From a virus: a DNA stretch of 35,668 nt. The translations under genes were made by a program, and so were the position numbers. The notes below the pieces were generated by a model. It did no database searches. It was not told the origin of the DNA and saw only the letters and a program-made list of their open reading frames with translations. Below are positions 24,223-31,977 of this stretch, in pieces (within the stretch, counting starts at the first letter, position 1; the number at the start of each line of letters is the position of its first letter). The stretch is taken from positions 1 through 35,668 of the IMG/VR virus record IMGVR_UViG_3300034107_001581; one strand, written 5' to 3'.

Positions 24223-25386
24223 ATGTTTGACATCCCTGCACCAAAAAACCACAACCCAGCTCCGCCATCATTAAATGGCGGAGTTGATGGGGCTAAGTCT
24301 AAACTTGCTCTATTACTCCAATCTCAAAAAAAGATTAAAGAAAATAAGTGCAAACCAATAAATTTTAGCCAACCTATTTTATGGCAAAAAGAAAATCCTG
24401 TTTTCTTTCCTAAAACCATCAATGTCATACAAGGTAAAGCAGGCGTGCACAAGTCACGCCTTGCTGAAACCATTTGTGCATCACTTTTAAAAACACCTGA
24501 AAGCAATCGTGATTTATTACATTTTAAAACAAACATATTAACGCGTTACGCAGTTTGTTATGTTGATACCGAACGTAATTTATCCGACCAGCTTCCCTAT
24601 TCATTGCAGCAAATACAATTAAAAGCAGGCTACCCAATCGAAGACCATCCTTATGGTTTCGATTACATTTCATTGCTCGAATTTGGAAGAGAAGATCGTT
24701 TTGATATGCTTAATATTTATTTAGAGCATATCAGGAAGCAATTCCCCATGCATATTTTTATTGTACTGGATGTAATAACAGATTGTGTTTTTAATTTCAA
24801 TGACACTAAAGACAGTATGAAATTAATAGATATGATGAATCAATCTATTAACCGCTACAACGTTACCTTTTTATGTTTGATACATGAAAACCCAGGAAGT
24901 GCCGATAAAGCTCGCGGTCATTTGGGTACTGAAATATTAAACAAAGCCAGTACGGTAATGCAAATTGGTTTTGAAAAAGATGCTCAAAACCATAATACTG
25001 ATTTATTAAAAGTAACCTACCTAAAATGCCGTAGCTCCAAAAAGCACGATCCATTTTTTGTGCAATATTCCGATACTGAAAAAGGATTGATTTTAGCAGA
25101 ACATGATACCATTCAGGGCGCAATTGATTCCCGAAACCAAAAAGCATCTTTAGATTCAACACTTGAACTAATTGGAGCGTATTTAACTGAACCAATGCCC
25201 CGCAAAATATTAATTCAAAAATTATCTGAAGAGCTAAATTGCAAAGAACGCACCATTGAAGTTCGCCTAAAAACAATATTAACCAACGATACTTTAATTC
25301 CTATGGATGATACAACCGTAAAACACCTTTGTAAAAAAACAGAAAACCGTGAGATTATCTACTACTTATCTGATAATCAACCCTAA
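24223..25386 (+). CDS. RepA-like AAA_25/RecA-fold ATPase
   Basis: A 387-aa protein with a Pro/Gly-rich N-terminus, then a RecA-fold ATPase. The P-loop reads VIQGKAGVHKSR (residues 68-79), with His where the second Gly normally stands. VCYVDTERN lies near 118-126 and Walker B IFIVLDVITD near 186-195. VTFLCLIHENPGSADKARGHLGTEIL near 225-250 matches the sensor/loop region of RepA and KaiC-like ATPases. The C-terminus (about 300-385) looks like a winged helix (PRKILIQKLSEELNCKERTIEVRL). RepA-type hexameric helicases replicate plasmids and elements, so this protein probably plays the replication role that the DnaC-like gene has in the left element. Confidence 0.8.
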   Translation: MFDIPAPKNHNPAPPSLNGGVDGAKSKLALLLQSQKKIKENKCKPINFSQPILWQKENPVFFPKTINVIQGKAGVHKSRLAETICASLLKTPESNRDLLHFKTNILTRYAVCYVDTERNLSDQLPYSLQQIQLKAGYPIEDHPYGFDYISLLEFGREDRFDMLNIYLEHIRKQFPMHIFIVLDVITDCVFNFNDTKDSMKLIDMMNQSINRYNVTFLCLIHENPGSADKARGHLGTEILNKASTVMQIGFEKDAQNHNTDLLKVTYLKCRSSKKHDPFFVQYSDTEKGLILAEHDTIQGAIDSRNQKASLDSTLELIGAYLTEPMPRKILIQKLSEELNCKERTIEVRLKTILTNDTLIPMDDTTVKHLCKKTENREIIYYLSDNQP

Positions 25387-25395
25387 ACGTCTTTT

Positions 25396-25443
25396 GCACC
25401 TTTGCAGACCCTTATATAAGGGTTTGCAATACTGCAAAAGTGC
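25396..25443. repeat. Nested palindrome between element core and hsd operon
   Basis: The centre, ACCCTTATATAAGGGT at 25408-25423, is a perfect 16-bp palindrome. Flanks extend it imperfectly: TTGCAG/TTGCAA next to it, and GCACCTTTGCA (25396) against TGCAAAAGTGC (25433). It starts 9 nt after the RepA-like stop. It may be a terminator, an operator for the hsd genes, or a replication or excision site. No T-run follows directly. Confidence 0.6.
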
Positions 25444-25540
25444 TTGTCAGTATTAAATTAAACTTATCTGCTCCTTTATACTTTAATTTTCCTTATTTTT
25501 AGTTTCAATTCTTTTTTTAATTAGCCCTAAATAATATATA

Positions 25541-27718
25541 ATGAACCAAAAAGTACACAATCAAATAGTTAGTTTTATATGGAGCATTGCCGACGATGTG
25601 CTGAGAGATGTTTTTGTAAGAGGTAAATACCGCGACATTATTTTACCATTTACAGTACTAAGACGTTTAGACGCATTACTTGTTCCTTCAAAAGAAAAAG
25701 TATTAGAAGCGAACGCATTTTTAGTAAAACAAAAAATTGACGATAAAAAAGCATTAGAAAATCAATCAGGTTACTCATTTTGGAATATCTCAAAATTCAC
25801 TTTTGAAACCTTAATGAATGATGCTGATAATATTGACACTAATCTGGAAGCTTATTTAGATGGATACAGTCCCAATGTTCAGGAAATCATAAGCAAGTTT
25901 AAACTGAGAAATCAGTTGGAAACTATGAAAGAAGCTGGAGTAACTTATATGCTCATTGAAAAACTTTGCAACAAAGAGGTAAACCTTAGCCCAAATGAAG
26001 CAAAAAATAGTAAAGGCGAAATCTTACCGCCATTAACTAATTTAGGAATGGGTTATGTATTTGAAGAATTAATTAGAAAGTTTAACGAAGAAAATAACGA
26101 AGAAGCCGGAGAACATTTTACGCCACGTGAAATCATTAAATTGATGACACACATTTTATTTACACCGGTAAAAGATAAAATAAAAAAAGGAACCTATTTA
26201 ATTTATGATTCAGCTTGCGGTAGTGGAGGAATGCTTACAGAAGCTGAGAATTTTGCATTGGAAATAACAAATAGTAAAGCAGATTTTATGTTGTATGGAC
26301 AGGAAGTAAATCCTGAAACCTATGCAATTTGTACCAGCGACATGTTGATTAAAGGAGAAAAATCTGAAAACATTGCTTACGGATCAACGTTGGCAAAAGA
26401 CGGTTTTCCTCATTTGCATTTTGATTTTATGCTTTCAAATCCTCCCTATGGGAAAACATGGAAAATTGATGAAGATGCTATTGTAGATGATAGAGGCAAA
26501 AAAGGAAAAGAAAACATTAAAGACTCTCGTTTTAAAGTTGGCTTGCCTTCTATTTCTGACGGACAGTTGTTGTTCCTTTCGAATATGGTGAGCAAGATGA
26601 AACATAATACTGAGATGGGTAGTCGAATAGCTACTGTTCATAACGGCTCAGCTTTATTTACAGGCGATGCGGGTGGAGGTGAAAGTGAAATACGAAAGCA
26701 CGTTATTGAAAACGATTGGTTGGAATGCATTATTGCTTTACCTAAAAATATTTTCTATAATACAGGTATTCCCACTTACATCTGGATTGTGTCAAATAAG
26801 AAAGAAGCCAAACGAAAAGGCAAAGTGCAATTAATTAACGCAATGGATTTATATGAAAAATTGCGTAAGAACTTAGGGCAAAAGAATTGCGAAATGAAAC
26901 CAGCACACATTGATACTATTACAAACTTGTATATGGACTTTGTGGAAAACGATATATCTAAAATTTTCCCTAACGAATATTTTGGTTATAATAAAATAAC
27001 TGTTGAACGCCCATTAAGATTATCTGTAAAATTTACTCCTGAAGCAATTGCTACTTTACGATTCGATAAAAGTATTTATGATGAAATGGAATGGGCCTAC
27101 ACTCATTTTGGTGATGTTTTGTATAAAGACTTAAAAAAAATCAAAGATAAAATTGAAGCTCACATAAATAAGAACGAAGTAAAATTAAAACCTATTGATA
27201 AAAATAAATTATTAAGCACTGAACATTGGAAACAACAATTAGAACTGATGCAAGCGGCACAAAAAATTGCTGATAAATTAAATAGTAAACAATTTGATGA
27301 TTACAATAAGTTTTTACCATTACTTGATAAAACTATTAAAGAGTTAAAGTTAAGTATTGATGCAAAAGCTTTAAAAAGCATTTTAGATGCAATTACTTGG
27401 AAAAACGAAGATGCAGAAAGGGTAATTAAGAAAACGGAGAAAGACGGAACTATTATTTATGAAAGCGATAGTGATTTAAGAGATAATGAAAACGTTCCTT
27501 TAGATCAGGATATAAATGAGTATTTTGAACGAGAAGTATTGCAACATATTCCTGATGCTTGGATTGATGAAAATAAAACGGTAAAAGGCTATGAAATTTC
27601 TTTTACACGTTATTTCTACAACTATATTCCCCCGCGCAGTATAGAAGAAATTACAGCAGAGATTTTTGAATTAGAAAAAGAAACAGAAGGAATTTTAAAT
27701 GAAATTATAAACGACTAA
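25541..27718 (+). CDS. hsdM: Type I restriction-modification methylase subunit
   Basis: A 725-aa N6-adenine methyltransferase. The N-terminal HsdM helical domain (residues 1-165) starts VSFIWSIADDVLRDVFVRGKYRDIILPFTVLRRLD. AGEHFTPREIIKLM precedes motif I SACGSGGML near 225-233, and motif IV LSNPPYG is near 298-304. The C-terminal 200 residues are longer than in short HsdM proteins and look helical. HsdM2-HsdS methylates the target; adding HsdR2 gives the restriction complex. It is the first gene of the hsd operon. Its stop and the hsdS start share one base (TAATG), giving tight translational coupling. Confidence 0.95.
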   Translation: MNQKVHNQIVSFIWSIADDVLRDVFVRGKYRDIILPFTVLRRLDALLVPSKEKVLEANAFLVKQKIDDKKALENQSGYSFWNISKFTFETLMNDADNIDTNLEAYLDGYSPNVQEIISKFKLRNQLETMKEAGVTYMLIEKLCNKEVNLSPNEAKNSKGEILPPLTNLGMGYVFEELIRKFNEENNEEAGEHFTPREIIKLMTHILFTPVKDKIKKGTYLIYDSACGSGGMLTEAENFALEITNSKADFMLYGQEVNPETYAICTSDMLIKGEKSENIAYGSTLAKDGFPHLHFDFMLSNPPYGKTWKIDEDAIVDDRGKKGKENIKDSRFKVGLPSISDGQLLFLSNMVSKMKHNTEMGSRIATVHNGSALFTGDAGGGESEIRKHVIENDWLECIIALPKNIFYNTGIPTYIWIVSNKKEAKRKGKVQLINAMDLYEKLRKNLGQKNCEMKPAHIDTITNLYMDFVENDISKIFPNEYFGYNKITVERPLRLSVKFTPEAIATLRFDKSIYDEMEWAYTHFGDVLYKDLKKIKDKIEAHINKNEVKLKPIDKNKLLSTEHWKQQLELMQAAQKIADKLNSKQFDDYNKFLPLLDKTIKELKLSIDAKALKSILDAITWKNEDAERVIKKTEKDGTIIYESDSDLRDNENVPLDQDINEYFEREVLQHIPDAWIDENKTVKGYEISFTRYFYNYIPPRSIEEITAEIFELEKETEGILNEIIND

Positions 27719-28926
27719 TGGCAACATTAAAACCATACAAAAAATATAACCCTGTTATTTATGATTATGTAAATAAGTTGCCGGACGGTTGGAAATTGCT
27801 TCCAAACATTGCCATATTCCAAGAACGTATTGAAAGAGGATATGAAAAAGAAGAATTGCTTTCGGTAACGATCGGAAGAGGTGTCATCAAACAAGCTGAT
27901 TTGGATAAAAAGGATTCTTCTACACTTGATAAATCAAAGTATTTATTGGTTTATCCAGATGACTTGGTTTATAGCATGAGGTTCAGACAAGGCGCATCAG
28001 GTTACAGCAATTATAAAGGCATCGTAAGTCCTGCCTGCACAGTGTTAAAACCAAGAAAAGTTGTAAAATTAAATTCTCGTTATTATTATTATATGTTCCG
28101 GAGTGGGTTTTATAAAAACTATGCAGAACGTTATGCTTATGGGATTGCAGATGGACAGATGCCTTTGCGTTATTGTGATTTTAAAAGAATGTATAGCATC
28201 ATACCACCTTTGGAAATCCAAAATATCATTGTAGGTTATTTAGACAAAAAAAACAACGAAATTGATAAACTAATCAGAAGCAAAGAAAGATTAATTAAGA
28301 TTTTAGAAGAAAAAATATTCTTTATTGTAAATGATGATAAAACTTGGAAACAAGAAAAAGCAAAATGGATTTTTGAAGAAGTAAATATTAAAAACCAGAT
28401 TAATGAGGAACTTTTAGCCGTGACTCAAGATAGAGGGGTTATTCCTAAAAGTTTATGTGATGAAAATTTTGTCTCGCCAAATAGTTATGAAGGGTTAAAA
28501 TTAGTAATTGAAAATGATTTTGTTATTAGCCTTCGTTCTTTTCAAGGAGGTATTGAGTATTCTAATTACAGAGGAATTGTAAGTCCAGCATACAATGTTA
28601 TCAGATTGAAGAGCGAATATACCAATGCAGCATACTTGGCTTTCTACAAATACTATTTTAAATCGCCAAAACTAATTTCGCTATTAAATACTGTTATCAG
28701 CGGAATAAGGGATGGGCAAAATATCAATTGGAATGATTTTAAAAATCTGATTTTACCCATTCCTGATGCAACTGTCATTAAAAGCATGCTATCAGATTTT
28801 AAGGCATTTGAAGGATTGAAAATACGTTTTGCTAAAGAAAAAATAAAACTTGAAGAATACAGAGAAGCATTAATCACAGATTTAGTTACAGGTAAATGCA
28901 GTGTTCCTCAATTACAAACTACTTAA
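27718..28926 (+). CDS. hsdS: Type I restriction-modification specificity subunit
   Basis: A 402-aa HsdS with two target-recognition domains and two conserved helical spacers (about 175-200 and 370-395). The two halves are unusually alike: LLSVTIGRGVI at 47-57 against LLAVTQDRGVI at 232-242, and GYSNYKGIVSPA at 95-106 against EYSNYRGIVSPA at 280-291. Both repeats are displaced by exactly 185 residues. Such similarity suggests the two half-sites recognised are related in sequence. The subunit sets the DNA target of both methylation and restriction. It begins on the last base of hsdM. Confidence 0.93.
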   Translation: MATLKPYKKYNPVIYDYVNKLPDGWKLLPNIAIFQERIERGYEKEELLSVTIGRGVIKQADLDKKDSSTLDKSKYLLVYPDDLVYSMRFRQGASGYSNYKGIVSPACTVLKPRKVVKLNSRYYYYMFRSGFYKNYAERYAYGIADGQMPLRYCDFKRMYSIIPPLEIQNIIVGYLDKKNNEIDKLIRSKERLIKILEEKIFFIVNDDKTWKQEKAKWIFEEVNIKNQINEELLAVTQDRGVIPKSLCDENFVSPNSYEGLKLVIENDFVISLRSFQGGIEYSNYRGIVSPAYNVIRLKSEYTNAAYLAFYKYYFKSPKLISLLNTVISGIRDGQNINWNDFKNLILPIPDATVIKSMLSDFKAFEGLKIRFAKEKIKLEEYREALITDLVTGKCSVPQLQTT

Positions 28927-28928
28927 TT

Positions 28929-31900
28929 ATGCAATTTACAGATACATCAGAAAGAGGTTTTCAGCAACTTATTACCAATTATTTGGTAGCTGAAAATAAT
29001 TTTATTGAAACTTCGCCCAACGAGTTCGATCGTGAGTTTTGTATCAATACCAAACAAGTATTGGCTTTTATTGAGGCTACTCAAAAGGATGCTTTTGAGA
29101 TGATTCAAAAAAAAGGCGAACGTGCCTTTTTAATTCGTTTAGATGAAAAAATCAAAGAATTAGGAGTTATTGAAGTGCTGCGCAAAGGCATAAAACACAT
29201 TGATAAAACTATTGATTTATTTTACCATAAACCTTCATCAACATACAATACAAAAGATGCCGCTCGTTATGATGCAAACTTATTTTCTGTGACACAAGAA
29301 TTGAAATATAGCCTTAGTCATGAAAACCGTTTAGACTTAACCATTTTTGTAAACGGTATTCCGGTAATTACTTGTGAATTAAAAAATCCATTAAGCGGTC
29401 AAACTGTTCACAATGGAATTCGACAATACCAAAACGACAGGGACCCTAAAGAAAAAATGTTTTCTTTTGCTCGTTGCATGGTTCACTTTGCAGCAGATAC
29501 AGAACAAGTATTTATGTGCTCTGAACTTAAAGGTAAAACATCATCATTTATTCCATTCAACAAAGGTTTAAACGATGGCAAACCTTTGCCTCCATTTGGC
29601 GCAGCCAATCCCATAAATCCAAATGGATTAAAAACACATTACTTCTGGGAAGAAATTTTAAGTAAAGATGCTTTAGCAAATATCATTGATAAGTTCGCGC
29701 AAGTAATTGAAGAAACAGACGAGGATACGGCAAAGAAGAAAAAGAAAATGATTTTTCCTCGTTACCATCAACTCACTTCTGTTAAACAAATATTAGCACA
29801 CGCTAAGGAAAATGGCATAGGACAAAAATATTTAATTCAACATTCAGCAGGTTCTGGTAAATCAAAATCTATTGCTTGGCTTTCGCATCAATTACACGGT
29901 TTGTTTGACAAAACCGGATCAAATAATATTTTTGATTCTGTAATCGTAATTACCGATCGAACTGTTTTAGATAAACAGTTGAGTGAAGAAATACAGCAAT
30001 TTTCTCCAACCAAAGGCATTGTCGCTGCAATTACAAGTGATGGCGCAAGTAAAACAACGAATTTAAGAGAGGCAATTACTAATAGGAAAAAAGTAATTAT
30101 TTGCACGATCCAAACTTTCCCTCATTTATTAAAAGAAATGGAGGATTTAGGTTCTCTTAAATTCGCAATAATAATTGATGAGGCGCACAGTAGTCAAAGC
30201 GGTGAAACTTCTGCGAAAATGAATGCCGTACTATCTGATAAAAATGAAGATTCAGAAGACCAGGATGAACCAACATTGGAAGACAAAATCAATGAATTGA
30301 TTGAAAACCGTAAGATGATAAAAAACGGTTCTTACTTTGCGTTTACAGCAACTCCAAAAAACAAAACATTAGAAACATTTGGCGTTCCAAGTAAATACAA
30401 AAAAGACGGAGAAGATAAAATTGCATTCAACGCTTTCCACTTATATTCAATGAAACAAGCAATTGAAGAAGAATTTATCTTGGATGTCTTGCAATACTAT
30501 ACTACGTATAATTCATTTTACAAAATAATAAAAGCAGTTGAAGAAAATCCTGAATATGATACGAAGCAGGCTCAAAAAAAATTAAGGGCTTATGTAGAAG
30601 GTCACGAATTTGCAATATCTGAAAAAGCAAAAATAATGATTGATCACTTTCATCGAGATGTGAAACACTTAATAAATGGTGAAGCAAAATCAATGATTGT
30701 TACAAAAAGTATTTTGGCTGCAATAAAATATAAACATGCTTTTGATGAATATTTGAAGGAAATAAAATCTCCATACAAAGCTATTGTTGCATTTTCAGGA
30801 AAGAAAGAATACAAAGGAGTTGAGTACGACGAAGTTTCAATGAACAACTTTGATAGTTATAAAAATGACATTCCTAAAAACTTTAAGAAAAAAGAATATC
30901 GCTTTTTAATTGTGGCCAACAAATACCAAACTGGTTTTGACCAACCTTTATTACATACCATGTATGTGGATAAAAAATTAAGAGATGTTCAGGCAGTACA
31001 AACTCTTTCAAGATTAAACAGAGCATATAAGCCTTATAAAAAAGACACTTTTGTTTTAGACTTTTATAATAAAGCAGAAGAGATTAAAGAAGCTTTTGAT
31101 CCTTATTTTACTTCAACAATCTTAAGCGAAGAAACAAGTGCTAATAAATTAAATGATTTATTGGATGCTTTGGAAAAATTTGAAGTTTACAATGAAGATA
31201 TTGTAAAAGATTTTTTTGAAAAATATTCTAATAATGCGGATCGTAATACCTTAGACCCAATAATTGATTCAGCTGTACATATTTTTAATTTTGATTTAAA
31301 TAAAGACAAACAAATAGATTTTAAAATTAAAGTAAAATCGTTTTTAAGAACTTACAGCTATTTAGCAAAATTGCTTGATTTCAATAATCAATATTGGGAA
31401 CAATTATGGTGGTATTTAAAATATTTATTACCTAAACTTACAATTGACCAAAATGAGGACTTAGCTCAAGGGATTATTGAGTCTATTGACATGGATAGCT
31501 ACCGTCCTTCAAAACAAGGAACAGAAAAAATATCGTTGGTGGCTGATCCAGGTTTTGTAACTCCAATACCAGTTGGTGTTGGTGGCGGTACATCGGATCC
31601 CGAACTAGATACATTAGAAAATATTCTTAAAGTTTTTAATCAGAGATTTGGTGATGTTGATTGGACTGATAAGGATAAAGTAAATGAAATTTTAACACAA
31701 CATATTCCTGCTGACATGAAGGCTGATAGCAAAATAATGGACGCCATTACTACTTCTCCTGACAAACAAAATGCAAAAATATCATCTGATAAAAAAGTGG
31801 AGGAGTTAATGCAACGATACTTATTTACTCAAACTGAAATATTCAAAAAATTCTCAACTGACAAGGATTTTGAAAGACGATACAAAGAATTTATTTTCGA

Positions 31901-31946
31901 TACACTTTGGCAAAATAATAGTTCTAATCCCCCCATTCAACCGTAA
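28929..31946 (+). CDS. hsdR: Type I restriction endonuclease subunit (translocase/nuclease)
   Basis: A 1005-aa HsdR counted from the ATG at 28929 (MQFTDTSERGFQ), 2 nt after the hsdS stop. A longer frame from 28896 would overlap hsdS and is less likely. The nuclease core has LDLTIFVNG then ITCELKNP near residue 150 (D...ExK). The SF2 translocase follows: Walker A HSAGSGKSKS near 305-314, DEAH in IIIDEAHSS near 416, TATPK near 472, and the later motif VANKYQTGFDQP with VQTLSRLNRAY near 680-700. The C-terminal part is the helical HsdS/HsdM-contacting region. It cuts unmethylated DNA far from the site after translocation. Confidence 0.95.
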   Translation: MQFTDTSERGFQQLITNYLVAENNFIETSPNEFDREFCINTKQVLAFIEATQKDAFEMIQKKGERAFLIRLDEKIKELGVIEVLRKGIKHIDKTIDLFYHKPSSTYNTKDAARYDANLFSVTQELKYSLSHENRLDLTIFVNGIPVITCELKNPLSGQTVHNGIRQYQNDRDPKEKMFSFARCMVHFAADTEQVFMCSELKGKTSSFIPFNKGLNDGKPLPPFGAANPINPNGLKTHYFWEEILSKDALANIIDKFAQVIEETDEDTAKKKKKMIFPRYHQLTSVKQILAHAKENGIGQKYLIQHSAGSGKSKSIAWLSHQLHGLFDKTGSNNIFDSVIVITDRTVLDKQLSEEIQQFSPTKGIVAAITSDGASKTTNLREAITNRKKVIICTIQTFPHLLKEMEDLGSLKFAIIIDEAHSSQSGETSAKMNAVLSDKNEDSEDQDEPTLEDKINELIENRKMIKNGSYFAFTATPKNKTLETFGVPSKYKKDGEDKIAFNAFHLYSMKQAIEEEFILDVLQYYTTYNSFYKIIKAVEENPEYDTKQAQKKLRAYVEGHEFAISEKAKIMIDHFHRDVKHLINGEAKSMIVTKSILAAIKYKHAFDEYLKEIKSPYKAIVAFSGKKEYKGVEYDEVSMNNFDSYKNDIPKNFKKKEYRFLIVANKYQTGFDQPLLHTMYVDKKLRDVQAVQTLSRLNRAYKPYKKDTFVLDFYNKAEEIKEAFDPYFTSTILSEETSANKLNDLLDALEKFEVYNEDIVKDFFEKYSNNADRNTLDPIIDSAVHIFNFDLNKDKQIDFKIKVKSFLRTYSYLAKLLDFNNQYWEQLWWYLKYLLPKLTIDQNEDLAQGIIESIDMDSYRPSKQGTEKISLVADPGFVTPIPVGVGGGTSDPELDTLENILKVFNQRFGDVDWTDKDKVNEILTQHIPADMKADSKIMDAITTSPDKQNAKISSDKKVEELMQRYLFTQTEIFKKFSTDKDFERRYKEFIFDTLWQNNSSNPPIQP

Positions 31947-31977
31947 TTAGAAAACATAAAATTATTTAAAATTAATA

